Source: an uncultured Lachnospiraceae bacterium | GTDB taxonomy: Bacteria; Bacillota; Clostridia; Lachnospirales; Lachnospiraceae | Direction: 5' to 3' | NCBI GenBank assembly: GCA_934364805.1 | Contig: CAKRMH010000014.1 | Coordinates: 1 to 64,000 of the forward strand | Length of the DNA stretch: 64,000 nucleotides | Shown here: one piece after another, positions 17,110 through 25,312 of the stretch | Position numbering within the stretch: position 1 is the first letter of the stretch | How the letters are laid out: the number at the start of each line of letters is the position of its first letter | The notes under the pieces: generated by a model | What the model was told of the DNA's origin: nothing | Database searches by the model: none | Seen by the model: only the letters and a program-made list of their open reading frames with translations | Program-made: the position numbers and the translations under genes

Positions 17110-17505
17110 CTATGAAAAATCCGCTTTCAATTTCTTCTTTAAATGCCTTCCTGTCAATCCGTTTCCAAGTACGATCAATCCAATTCCCGGCACACATAAG
17201 ATCAGGATTGCGGGTAATGTTGCGTCCTCCCACGGCCAGACTGCACATATCTTATTCATCCATATTACTTCCGGTGTCTCCAGAAACAGATGGATCATTC
17301 CCATTATAAGCTGCATCCTGCCAAACACCTGCTGTGCATAGTTCCACATTTGTTCATTCTGCAATGCGATCCTGCCCTCATAATGTGGATAACTGGCTTT
17401 TTTATTCTGCCATTGAAGCGGACATTTCAGAGCAACAATTCCACTTATAAGCATAATACCACTAAATACACTTGTAATGACATAAAAAAAGATGATTCGT
17501 TTCAT
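17110..17505 (-). CDS. Small membrane protein, weakly SdpI-like
   Basis: 131 residues with hydrophobic spans at about 5-27, 64-78 and 97-115 and a basic tail. The segment QNEQMWNYAQQVFGR (about 49-63) resembles the conserved stretch of SdpI-type immunity or signalling proteins, but the usual GYRTxxS start of that motif is absent. The GGGAGGAG site is about 17 nt from the ATG, too far for good initiation, so expression is uncertain. Upstream are short broken reading frames with a membrane-like peptide. I would treat it as a poorly known accessory gene. Confidence 0.55.
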   Translation of the reverse strand: MKRIIFFYVITSVFSGIMLISGIVALKCPLQWQNKKASYPHYEGRIALQNEQMWNYAQQVFGRMQLIMGMIHLFLETPEVIWMNKICAVWPWEDATLPAILILCVPGIGLIVLGNGLTGRHLKKKLKADFS

Positions 17506-17610
17506 AATATTCGCTGGGTTCTCCTCCCTTTTAAAATTTCAAAAGCAATCACGCATATGATCACCGATAAACTGCTTCTTCCATTCTTCTATGTCTCCTA
17601 CCCCTGAATT

Positions 17611-17925
17611 TTAATCACCAAAAGACTGCCTCCATTCCTCATAATCTGGCAGTCTCTTTATGAATCCGCTGAATTCCGGAACCGTAAAGTCTAACTCTTT
17701 GTATTTAACAGCATATATAATACCTTTATTAATCAGCTGCGCTCTGGCAGTGGATATCGATTTTACCTGTCTGTTCATGATCATTGCCACATTTGAAATC
17801 GTACACGGAAGCTTATTACATGCAACCATTGCAAAAATAAATTTCTTATCCGACTCTGTACATCTCTCGTATCTCACTTTAAAAAATCCACTATCCAGAA
17901 TATCAAAAAATAAATATTGCTTCAT
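17611..17925 (-). pseudogene. C-terminal remnant of an AAA-type ATPase (winged-helix tail)
   Basis: The 104 residues match in style the C-terminal winged-helix end of clostridial AAA ATPases: a SDKKFIFAMVACN helix, an ISNVAMIMNRQVKSISTAR recognition-helix segment, then the beta wing ending in ELDFTVPEFSGFIKRL. The P-loop and Walker B part is missing. A stop lies only two codons upstream of the start region, and no Shine-Dalgarno site is at a useful distance (AAGGAA touches the ATG). I infer a truncated gene. A real short HTH protein is the alternative. Confidence 0.5.
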
Positions 17926-18079
17926 TTCCTTCAACGCTTAAATATATCATCAGTGTATAAACTACTTCCAGTTTAGCACTACCTAAAATAAGCTCCAAGC
18001 ATTTCCTGTAAATTTTCTAAAAGTATCATCGCCCCCTTATGATATACTTTATGTTCATCACCATTTGTTTTTTCAATAA

Positions 18080-18120
18080 AAAAAGGAAGCAATTGTCCTG
18101 AAAACAATTGCTTCCTTTTT
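18080..18120 (-). terminator. Bidirectional terminator after the two-component system
   Basis: A perfect 17-bp stem (18080-18096 with 18104-18120) with a 7-nt loop has A and T runs on its flanks. It ends the histidine kinase-response regulator transcript about 50 nt after the regulator stop. Confidence 0.9.
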
Positions 18121-18168
18121 GAAGAATTTTGAAAAATTAGTTTTGCGTGATACAACAGCAACAAAGCC

Positions 18169-18858
18169 CTACAGCTTGAAGCGGTATCCTACACCCCAGA
18201 TGGTTTCTATATACTGCGGTTTGGCGGTATTCATTTCGATTTTCTCACGGATTTTCTTGATGTGGACCGTTACCGTTGCAATGTCTCCGATTGATTCCAT
18301 ATCCCAGATCTCACGGAAAAGTTCCTCCTTCGTGAATACATGGTTCGGGTTCTCTGCAAGGAATGTCAGAAGGTCAAACTCCTTGGTTGTAAACTGCTTC
18401 TCTTCCCCATTGACCCAGACACGTCTTGCGGTCTTGTCGATCTTGATGCCACGGATCTCGATCATGTCATTCTCAACCGTGTTGCTTCCGATCAGACGCT
18501 CATATCTTGCAAGGTGTGCTTTTACCCTTGCCACAAGTTCACTTGGGGAAAATGGTTTGGTCACATAATCATCTGCGCCAAGTCCGAGGCCGCGGATCTT
18601 GTCGATGTCATCTTTTTTTGCTGAAACCATAAGGATCGGGGTATTCTTTTTCTCACGGATCTGTTTACAGATCTCAAAGCCATCAATGCCCGGAAGCATC
18701 AGATCCAGGATAAACAGGTCAAATTCTTCCGCTAATGCTCTTGCAAGTCCTGATGTTCCATCATTCTCAATCTCTACTTCAAAGCCGCTCAGTTCCAGAT
18801 AATCCTTCTCCAGATCTGCAATAGCAACCTCATCCTCAACGATCAATATTCTGCTCAT
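18169..18858 (-). CDS. OmpR/PhoB-family response regulator
   Basis: Phosphorylated by the kinase encoded just upstream, then binds DNA. The receiver domain (1-120) has acidic residues E8-D9, the phosphoacceptor Asp52 in FILDLMLPG, and the conserved Lys in TKPFSPSELVAR (about 101-112). The C-terminal winged helix (about 133-228) ends in the typical YIETIWGVGYRFKL. Length 229 is standard. Its ATG lies 23 nt inside the kinase gene, so translation is coupled. The target genes are unknown. Confidence 0.95.
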   Translation of the reverse strand: MSRILIVEDEVAIADLEKDYLELSGFEVEIENDGTSGLARALAEEFDLFILDLMLPGIDGFEICKQIREKKNTPILMVSAKKDDIDKIRGLGLGADDYVTKPFSPSELVARVKAHLARYERLIGSNTVENDMIEIRGIKIDKTARRVWVNGEEKQFTTKEFDLLTFLAENPNHVFTKEELFREIWDMESIGDIATVTVHIKKIREKIEMNTAKPQYIETIWGVGYRFKL

Positions 18859-20338
18859 TTGGTACCTCCTGATATTTGCGAATTACAAAATACATAATTG
18901 TCCCTGTATCTTCTTTGCTGGTAGCCCAGATTTTGCCACCGTGGTCTTCGATGATCTTCTTCACGATCGACAGACCGATGCCGCTGCCTCCGGTAGCGGA
19001 ATTACGTGATGCATCGGCACGGTAGAACCTGTCAAAAATATACGGAAGGTCTTTCTGTGCGATTCCTCTTCCGTTGTCTTCGATCTCTACCTGGATAAAA
19101 TCCCCGACATCCTTAATCCGGATATTGATAAAACCTTTTGTTTTATTCATGTATTTTACAGAATTGCCGATGATGTTATTCACAACACGGCGCAGCTGCT
19201 CCGGATCTGCAATGATCTCCTCATCGCTGTCCGCATAATTATAATAAGCCAGTCCGATGCCTTTTGCTTCCAGATCCAGACCGATCTCTTCTACACAGTC
19301 GTTAAAATACTCCGCAACGTTAATTTTAGCAAAATTATACGGAATACGGTTCGTATCGATCTTGGAATAAAGCGTAAGTTCATTGATCAGTGTGTCCATC
19401 TCATTGGCTTTGTTGTAGATCGTACGGACATATTTATCCACCTTTTCCGGTGTATTGGCAACGCCATCGATAATTCCCTCAGAATACCCTTTTACTGCGG
19501 TGATCGGGGTCTTCAGATCATGGGCAATGTTGCTGACCAGTGCACGGCTTTCTTTTTCGTTGTTCAGTTTCTCCTCAGCGTTGTCTTTCAGGCGCTGACG
19601 CATTTTCTCAAACGTAACGCAAAGCTCTCCGATCTCATCATCCGAGGTCGCATCGATCGTGAAATCCAGATTGCCATCACGGATGTTCTCTGCTGCAACC
19701 TGAAGCTTCCGGATCGGCGTGATCATGCTCCGGTATACCCAGACTGTAAGCATGCATGCCGTCAGTACCAGTATCAGAAGAATCGAGATTATCGCATCCA
19801 CTAGCAGCTGTTTGACCTCAGGAACCACGCTCTTCGTCGAAGTAATGATGAACGCACTTCCTTTGTTATCATCCGTAAACTGAAAATCCACCTGTTTTAC
19901 AAGGATCTCATCATCCGCATCAATATATGTTCCGGTCTGCGAATCTGCCTCTGTTGTACCATAATCCGGCAGAAAATCAAGTACATCCTGATTATCCCTG
20001 CCTCCATTATAAATGATTTTATTTCCTTTTCGCACGATCAGATAAGAACATTTCTCATCCAGCTGCGCATTCAGGTCATTCTGATATGCGGCCTCCTCAA
20101 AAGAATCCGGAGCATTCTTTGAAGTTGTCTGCATCTTTTCGTAATCCCCTGCTGTATACCGGTTCAAAAGCTGGACCGAATTGGTCAGGCTGTAGGATGC
20201 GCTTTCTTTCAATCCATAGCTCTGCTCGATCGCTTTCACCTGAAAATTCCAAAATCCATATACCACAAGCAGCATAAGGAAAATCGGCACAAAAATGATT
20301 ATGCAAAAGGAAATCATGAGTTTGGTTTTCACTTTCAT
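18836..20338 (-). CDS. Membrane sensor histidine kinase
   Basis: 500 residues: membrane spans at about 8-30 and 180-202 enclose an external sensor domain of some 150 residues; a HAMP linker (about 205-258) leads to HisKA with SNIAHDLKTP (His273) and an HATPase domain with the N-box IIGNSVKYMNK, the DNGRGIAQKD G1 box, the FYRADASRN F box and GGSGIGLSIVKK. It autophosphorylates on His273 and passes phosphate to the adjacent regulator. The signal is not predictable. GGAGAG precedes the ATG. Confidence 0.95.
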   Translation of the reverse strand: MKVKTKLMISFCIIIFVPIFLMLLVVYGFWNFQVKAIEQSYGLKESASYSLTNSVQLLNRYTAGDYEKMQTTSKNAPDSFEEAAYQNDLNAQLDEKCSYLIVRKGNKIIYNGGRDNQDVLDFLPDYGTTEADSQTGTYIDADDEILVKQVDFQFTDDNKGSAFIITSTKSVVPEVKQLLVDAIISILLILVLTACMLTVWVYRSMITPIRKLQVAAENIRDGNLDFTIDATSDDEIGELCVTFEKMRQRLKDNAEEKLNNEKESRALVSNIAHDLKTPITAVKGYSEGIIDGVANTPEKVDKYVRTIYNKANEMDTLINELTLYSKIDTNRIPYNFAKINVAEYFNDCVEEIGLDLEAKGIGLAYYNYADSDEEIIADPEQLRRVVNNIIGNSVKYMNKTKGFINIRIKDVGDFIQVEIEDNGRGIAQKDLPYIFDRFYRADASRNSATGGSGIGLSIVKKIIEDHGGKIWATSKEDTGTIMYFVIRKYQEVPNEQNIDR

Positions 20339-20365
20339 GTTTCGTCTCTCCTATATCTGTTATAG

Positions 20366-20416
20366 AAAAAAGCCATAGAGCCTGACATGCCTATGCATAT
20401 CGTAAGCTCTATGGCT
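20366..20416 (-). terminator. metK terminator
   Basis: On the minus strand AGCCATAGAGC and GCTCTATGGCT form an 11-bp stem with a 24-nt loop, followed by a run of T. It lies 94 nt after the metK stop. The kinase gene begins just beyond it. Confidence 0.75.
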
Positions 20417-20425
20417 ATTATACCA
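20417..20425 (-). promoter_or_regulatory. Candidate extended minus 10 promoter of the kinase-regulator pair
   Basis: TGGTATAAT on the minus strand is a perfect extended minus 10 element. No good minus 35 hexamer is present, as is common for extended promoters. It overlaps the base of the metK terminator, so the new transcript would begin inside that hairpin. Confidence 0.45.
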
Positions 20426-20509
20426 TGAAACAGATCGTTACTAATGGAATATCTCTAATAATATTCTAAAATTTCTGTAAACTGGTTACATTTTCTATGT
20501 ATACGATCA

Positions 20510-21694
20510 TTACAGATATTTCTTTAATGTGTCAGCCTTATCGGTTGCTTCCCATGGAAGGTTCAGATCCGTACGTCCGAAATGTCCGTATGCGGCTGTT
20601 CCTCTGTAGATCGGTCTTCTTAAATCAAGCATTTTGATGATTCCAGCTGGACGAAGATCAAAGTTCTCACGAACGATCTCAACAAGCTTCTCATCGGAAA
20701 GCTTTCCTGTTCCAAATGTATCCACCATGATGGATGTTGGCTGTGCTACACCGATCGCATAAGACAGCTGGATCTCACATTTCTCTGCAAGTCCTGCTGC
20801 AACGATGTTCTTTGCAACATAACGTGCTGCATATGCTGCAGAACGGTCTACCTTTGTGCAGTCTTTTCCGGAGAAGGCTCCACCGCCGTGACGGGCATAT
20901 CCACCGTAGGTATCTACGATGATCTTACGTCCGGTCAGACCAGCATCACCGTGTGGTCCACCGATTACGAAACGTCCGGTTGGGTTGATGAAGAATTTGG
21001 TATCTGCATCAATCAGTTCTGTTGGAAGAATTGGATCAAATACGTATTTTTTGATATCCTCATGGATCTGCTCCTGAGTGACATCCTCATCATGCTGTGT
21101 CGATAATACAACTGCCTCTAATCTCTTTGGTTTACCATTCTCATCATACTCAACAGAAACCTGTGTTTTTCCGTCTGGTCTTAAATAGCTTAAAGTTCCG
21201 TCTTTACGTACATTGGTAAGCTGTAATGCGAGCTTGTGTGCTAATGAGATCGGATATGGCATAAGCTCCGGTGTCTCGTTGGTTGCATATCCGAACATCA
21301 TTCCCTGATCTCCGGCTCCGGTATCCAGATCATCCTCCAATGCACCTTCTCTTGCTTCTAATGCTTTATCCACACCCATTGCGATATCTGCGGACTGCTG
21401 GTCTAAAGCTACCATAACTGCACAGGTATTGCCGTCAAAGCCTGTTTTTGCATCGTTGTATCCGATCTCGTTTACAGTTTTACGAACGATTGCAGGAATA
21501 TCTAACTGCGCCTTTGTTGTGATCTCACCAGTAACAAGTACAAATCCTGTACAGCTTGCTGCTTCACATGCAACACGGCTCATTGGATCCTGTTCCATAC
21601 ACGCATCAAGAATCGCATCAGAGATGGCATCACACATTTTGTCCGGATGTCCTTCTGTTACGGATTCTGATGTAAATAATAATTTTTCCATCAT
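20510..21694 (-). CDS. metK: S-adenosylmethionine synthetase
   Basis: Makes SAM from methionine and ATP. The 394-residue protein has the start SESVTEGHPDKMCDAISDAILD (His and Asp for ATP and metal), the GAGDQGMMFGYATNE motif (about 119-133) and the C-terminal GGGAFSGKDCTKVDRSAAY motif (about 271-289). There are two adjacent ATG codons; GAGGAG fits either. It is controlled by a SAM-I riboswitch in its leader and ends at its own terminator, so it is a single-gene unit. Confidence 0.97.
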   Translation of the reverse strand: MMEKLLFTSESVTEGHPDKMCDAISDAILDACMEQDPMSRVACEAASCTGFVLVTGEITTKAQLDIPAIVRKTVNEIGYNDAKTGFDGNTCAVMVALDQQSADIAMGVDKALEAREGALEDDLDTGAGDQGMMFGYATNETPELMPYPISLAHKLALQLTNVRKDGTLSYLRPDGKTQVSVEYDENGKPKRLEAVVLSTQHDEDVTQEQIHEDIKKYVFDPILPTELIDADTKFFINPTGRFVIGGPHGDAGLTGRKIIVDTYGGYARHGGGAFSGKDCTKVDRSAAYAARYVAKNIVAAGLAEKCEIQLSYAIGVAQPTSIMVDTFGTGKLSDEKLVEIVRENFDLRPAGIIKMLDLRRPIYRGTAAYGHFGRTDLNLPWEATDKADTLKKYL

Positions 21695-21729
21695 TTGTCT
21701 CCTCTCAATTTGACAATTTTCCGATAAAT

Positions 21730-21755
21730 AAAAAAAAATCCGCTTGATAAGCGGA
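21730..21755 (-). terminator. Expression-platform terminator of the metK SAM-I riboswitch
   Basis: TCCGCTT-atc-AAGCGGA on the minus strand is followed by nine T. The first arm (TCCGCTTAT) can instead pair with ATAAGAGGA, the 3' side of riboswitch helix P1, giving the antiterminator. Confidence 0.92.
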
Positions 21756-21779
21756 CCAAATTATAAAGATAATCAAATC

Positions 21780-21881
21780 CTCTTATTGTTCGATTACTCG
21801 CTCAGGTTGGCACCTTCCTGTCTCAGACGGGGTTGCCGTGACTTCATAGATCCTTTGTATCTCCATCACTCTGAATAAGAG
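21780..21881 (-). promoter_or_regulatory. SAM-I (S-box) riboswitch aptamer
   Basis: The minus strand shows the S-box landmarks in order: P1 5' strand CTCTTATT with CAGAGTGATGGAG, the CACGGCAACCCC core, AGGAAGGTGCCAACCTGAGCGA, and P1 3' strand AATAAGAG. P1 is 8 bp. When SAM binds, P1 holds and the downstream terminator forms, so metK is off; without SAM the P1 3' strand pairs with the terminator arm and metK is on. Confidence 0.96.
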
Positions 21882-21919
21882 AAAAGCTACAATATTGAAT
21901 TTTCAAATCTCCATCGCAT

Positions 21920-21948
21920 ACATTACACCTATTTATATGCCTTGTCAA
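21920..21948 (-). promoter_or_regulatory. metK promoter
   Basis: TTGACA (21948-21943) with TAATGT (21925-21920) after 17 bp, about 40 nt before the riboswitch. The minus 35 is perfect, the minus 10 weak. Confidence 0.55.
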
Positions 21949-21980
21949 CCCTAATATCCCACAATTGAGAAACTATTTCA

Positions 21981-22009
21981 TTGACTTTCCCGCTTTACAA
22001 TTTTATACT
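21981..22009 (+). promoter_or_regulatory. Promoter of the HD-GYP gene
   Basis: TTGACT, a 17-bp spacer and TATACT on the plus strand, about 54 nt before the chosen start. It diverges from the metK promoter. Confidence 0.75.
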
Positions 22010-22062
22010 TAAAAGGTGATGAAAGGAATCATTGCATCATATATATGAGGAGACTACTGCTT

Positions 22063-23196
22063 ATGAATATGAAAATATACTCTGCAGAGCAGCTTAAACC
22101 AGGGATGACAACAGCTGCACGCGTAGAAACCGAAAATGGTCAGATCCTTGTATTGGAAAATACGGAGCTTACATCGCGTCTGATCAATCGTATCCGGTTT
22201 TACCGGATTCCAGAAATTGCAATTGTGGAAGAAGCGAATACCGAATCAGCCAAACCAAATGAACCGGCTGCAGCTCCGGCTCCTCAGCCAAAAGCCGGAA
22301 CCGGGCTTTTACAGAATTCCACATTTTCACAGAAAATGAAACAGTCTGCTGCCTTTAAGCATCAGCAGATTGATTATCTTTTCCTTACCGAGAAAATAAA
22401 ATCCTGTCTTCAGGATATCGTTCATAATAAGTCTAACGTGAATTTCAACGAGCTTTTAAGTCTGACATCTGAACTTTTCCGGTCCAAAAAGACTGCGATC
22501 GAATTATTTGATTTTCTCTACAGTGTCAGAGGTGTCAACGATTCTGTTTATGCACACAGCCTGAACGTTGCCATGATTTCCCGCATGATCGGAAGATGGC
22601 TGCACCTGGATCCCCATGATCTGGATGTGCTCATGCTCGCAGGACTGCTTCACGATATTGGAAAGCTTCTGATCCCGGAAGAGCTCTTAAATAAACCGGG
22701 CAGACTTACCGACGAAGAATTCCAGGAGATCAAAAAGCATCCCCGCTATGGATATGATATTCTGAAAAACCAGAATATCGATTCCCGTATCAAAAAAGCG
22801 GCTCTGATGCATCACGAACGCTGTGACGGATCTGGATATCCATCCGGCCTGACAGAAGACACGATCGATTCTTTTGCACAGATCATTGCTATTGCCGACG
22901 TCTATGACGCCATGACTGCTGCACGATCCTACCGTTCGCCAATGTGTCCGTTCCAGGTCATTGGATGTTTCGAGAAGGAAGGCTTCCAGAAATACCATAC
23001 ACGTTATATTCTGACCTTTCTGGAGCATATCGCATCCACATATCAGAACTGCCGTGCCATCTTAAATGACGGCCGCGGATGTAACATCATTATGTTAAAC
23101 AGCAATGCGTTATCTCAGCCGATCGTACAGCTCGATGATAATACCTGTATCGATCTTTCTGTGGAACCATCGCTTTATATCACAGCTTTAATGTAA
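22063..23196 (+). CDS. HD-GYP domain phosphodiesterase-like protein
   Basis: Probably hydrolyses cyclic-di-GMP (family inference). The 377-residue protein starts with a DUF3391-like region (about 1-60), has an Ala/Pro-rich linker (about 65-85), and the HD-GYP domain from about 150. Metal ligands are visible in LLHDIGKLLIP, HHERCDGSGYPSGL and ADVYDAMTAARSYR. I start at ATG 22063 because GAGGAGA (inside the codons after ATG 22045) serves it; ATG 22045 has no site. It stands alone on the plus strand between metK and murA. Confidence 0.9.
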   Translation: MNMKIYSAEQLKPGMTTAARVETENGQILVLENTELTSRLINRIRFYRIPEIAIVEEANTESAKPNEPAAAPAPQPKAGTGLLQNSTFSQKMKQSAAFKHQQIDYLFLTEKIKSCLQDIVHNKSNVNFNELLSLTSELFRSKKTAIELFDFLYSVRGVNDSVYAHSLNVAMISRMIGRWLHLDPHDLDVLMLAGLLHDIGKLLIPEELLNKPGRLTDEEFQEIKKHPRYGYDILKNQNIDSRIKKAALMHHERCDGSGYPSGLTEDTIDSFAQIIAIADVYDAMTAARSYRSPMCPFQVIGCFEKEGFQKYHTRYILTFLEHIASTYQNCRAILNDGRGCNIIMLNSNALSQPIVQLDDNTCIDLSVEPSLYITALM

Positions 23197-23203
23197 GAAA
23201 ACA

Positions 23204-23233
23204 AATCAGGTAGGTCAAAAGACCTGCCTGATT
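23204..23233. terminator. Shared terminator of the HD-GYP gene and murA
   Basis: AATCAGGTAGGTC and GACCTGCCTGATT form a 13-bp stem (one G-U) with an AAAA loop between two converging genes. T-rich bases follow on both strands, though short. Confidence 0.65.
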
Positions 23234-23254
23234 ACACTTATGATTCTTTTTTGA

Positions 23255-24556
23255 TTAAGATACTTTCAAAATAAACTTCTGTAATTCTTTCTCAGAAGAT
23301 ACTTTCTCGATGCTGGCCCCAAGCTCTCTCAGCTTGCGATCCAGATCTTCATAACCTCGCTCAATATAATAAATATCATCCACAATGGTAATTCCTTCTG
23401 CTGACAGACCGGCAATGACAAGCGCTGCTCCGGCTCTTAAATCCGGTGCGTTGACTCTTGCGCCGGTATATTTATTCACACCACCGATGATCGCAATGTT
23501 ACTCTCTACTTTGATGTCGGCTCCCATGCGGGTAAGCTCATCGACGTATTTAAAACGATTCTCAAAAATGCTCTCGGTCACGGTGCTGGTTCCTTCTGCG
23601 ATTCCCAGTACAACTGCCATCTGTGGCTGCATATCAGTTGGAAATCCCGGATAAGGAAGTGTTGTAACCTGTGTATGCTGAAGATGCATTGGTGCTTTCG
23701 GTGCGATCACACGGACTGCATCATCCATTTCTTCCACTTCACATCCGACTTCAACAAGCTTCGCACTTGTTGCTTCCAGATGCTTTGGAATGACGTTCTT
23801 TACAACAATATCTCCGCCGGTCGCTGCTGCTGCAAACATAAATGTTCCTGCTTCAATCTGATCCGGAATTACAGAGTATTCCGTCTTATGAAGCTTCTCA
23901 ACCCCGACGATACGGATCACATCGGTTCCCGCACCACGGATATTGGCCCCCATGCTGTTTAAGAAGTTCGCAACATCTACGACATGTGGCTCTTTGGCTG
24001 CATTCTCGATGACGGTCTTGCCCTCTGCCATTGCTGCTGCCATCATGATGTTGATGGTTGCTCCGACAGATACTTTATCCAGATAAATATGCGTTCCGTT
24101 CAACTGTTCTGCGCTGGCCTTTACATGTCCATAAGCGATATCAACCTCCGCACCCATTGCACGGAATCCTTTGATATGAAGGTCGATCGGACGGCTTCCG
24201 ATGTCACATCCGCCAGGAAGTGCTACCTCTGCACGCTTATACTTTCCAAGCAATGCTCCGATCAGATAATAAGACGCTCTGATCTTACGGATAAATTCAT
24301 TGTCTACGATTACATCACGGATAAATGATCCGTTGATTTTTACTTTGTGTACATCGATGCGCTCTACATGCGCTCCGATCTCTTCGATTGCCTGTAAAAG
24401 GACATTAATGTCCCTGACATTCGGTAAATTATCTATCGTAACGGTCTCATCCGTCATAATTGCAGCCGCTAAAATAGCAAGCGCTGCGTTTTTCGCACCA
24501 CCAATTTCAACTTCGCCACGTAATGGATGCCCACCTTTGATTACGTACTGTTCCAT
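23255..24556 (-). CDS. murA: UDP-N-acetylglucosamine 1-carboxyvinyltransferase MurA
   Basis: First committed step of peptidoglycan synthesis: transfers enolpyruvate from PEP to UDP-GlcNAc. The 433 residues contain the substrate-binding GGAKNAALAILAA (19-31) and the catalytic Cys117 in PGGCDIGSRPIDLH, so it should be fosfomycin-sensitive. GAGGTG lies 5 nt before ATG 24556; an in-frame TTG at 24568 is less likely. It has its own promoter at 24625-24654. Confidence 0.95.
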   Translation of the reverse strand: MEQYVIKGGHPLRGEVEIGGAKNAALAILAAAIMTDETVTIDNLPNVRDINVLLQAIEEIGAHVERIDVHKVKINGSFIRDVIVDNEFIRKIRASYYLIGALLGKYKRAEVALPGGCDIGSRPIDLHIKGFRAMGAEVDIAYGHVKASAEQLNGTHIYLDKVSVGATINIMMAAAMAEGKTVIENAAKEPHVVDVANFLNSMGANIRGAGTDVIRIVGVEKLHKTEYSVIPDQIEAGTFMFAAAATGGDIVVKNVIPKHLEATSAKLVEVGCEVEEMDDAVRVIAPKAPMHLQHTQVTTLPYPGFPTDMQPQMAVVLGIAEGTSTVTESIFENRFKYVDELTRMGADIKVESNIAIIGGVNKYTGARVNAPDLRAGAALVIAGLSAEGITIVDDIYYIERGYEDLDRKLRELGASIEKVSSEKELQKFILKVS

Positions 24557-24624
24557 ATCACACCTCAATGATCTATATACAAACGGGCCTGCGCCCTCAA
24601 CAAAATTATCTTTACGAACATGTA

Positions 24625-24654
24625 ATTATACAAGAAATAAATAGTGTTTGTCAA
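24625..24654 (-). promoter_or_regulatory. murA promoter
   Basis: TTGACA (24654-24649) and TATAAT (24630-24625), both perfect, with an 18-bp spacer, between aroK and murA. Confidence 0.85.
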
Positions 24655-24689
24655 GGCAACCACACTAGAAATCGCCCTCTTTATTTATA

Positions 24690-25223
24690 CTATTCGTATT
24701 TTTGTTTATTGTTATTCAAAAACTGTAATTTTTCAATGAGTTTTTCAACAGTTTGTTCAACGTTTAGGTTCTCTTCTGACACGCATACATGCGCATATTT
24801 TTCGTAAAGCGGTGTACGTTCCAGATACAGGTCATGCAGTGTCTGTCCGTCTCTTAAAACAACGCCTCTTCCCTTGATATCTGCAAGACGTTGTTCCAGG
24901 ATCTCATATGGCACTTCGAGATATACGACTGTGCCGATATCACGCAGATGTTCCATTGCTTCTTTCCCATATACCACGCTTCCACCAGTTGCAATGATCG
25001 TATGCTCTGCCTCGATTCCGGCATTGACACGGTTTTCGACTTCAATGAATCCATCCGTTCCAACTTCCTCGATGATCTCACACAAAAGCTTTCCTTCCTG
25101 CTCCTGGATTACAAGATCTGCATCTACAAACTGATAGCCCAGCACTTTTGCCAGAATTACTCCCACGGTACTCTTGCCGACTCCCGGCATTCCGATCAAA
25201 ACAATATTATTGTGTCCTTCCAT
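24690..25223 (-). CDS. aroK: Shikimate kinase-like P-loop kinase
   Basis: Shikimate kinases phosphorylate shikimate in chorismate synthesis. The 177-residue protein has Walker A GMPGVGKST (11-19), FVDAD (33-36 area) and the lid and end motif ERTPLYEKYA (about 135-144). Two substrate-site features differ from the family: GExxFRxxE is GTDGFIEVE, so the shikimate-binding Arg is Ile60, and ATGGG is ATGGS. It may still be an AroK variant, or have a changed substrate. It lies between murA and a terminator after the PrsA-like gene. Confidence 0.82.
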   Translation of the reverse strand: MEGHNNIVLIGMPGVGKSTVGVILAKVLGYQFVDADLVIQEQEGKLLCEIIEEVGTDGFIEVENRVNAGIEAEHTIIATGGSVVYGKEAMEHLRDIGTVVYLEVPYEILEQRLADIKGRGVVLRDGQTLHDLYLERTPLYEKYAHVCVSEENLNVEQTVEKLIEKLQFLNNNKQKYE

Positions 25224-25249
25224 TTTGTCCCTTTCTCTTTCTGCATTAT

Positions 25250-25281
25250 AAAAGGCGCAGCATCATCATGCTACGCCTTTT
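25250..25281 (-). terminator. Hairpin terminator between the PrsA-like gene and aroK
   Basis: A 14-bp stem (25281-25268 with 25263-25250) that is fully paired on the minus strand thanks to one G-U. It ends in TTTT only, and aroK starts 27 nt later, so it may be leaky. Confidence 0.65.
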
Positions 25282-25312
25282 ATGATAACGATTCTCGTAT
25301 AGACTTGCAATA

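Noticed and set aside
17979..18164. 61-codon minus-strand frame before the terminator at 18080
   Set aside because: Its coding would include the whole terminator hairpin, and it lacks a ribosome binding site.
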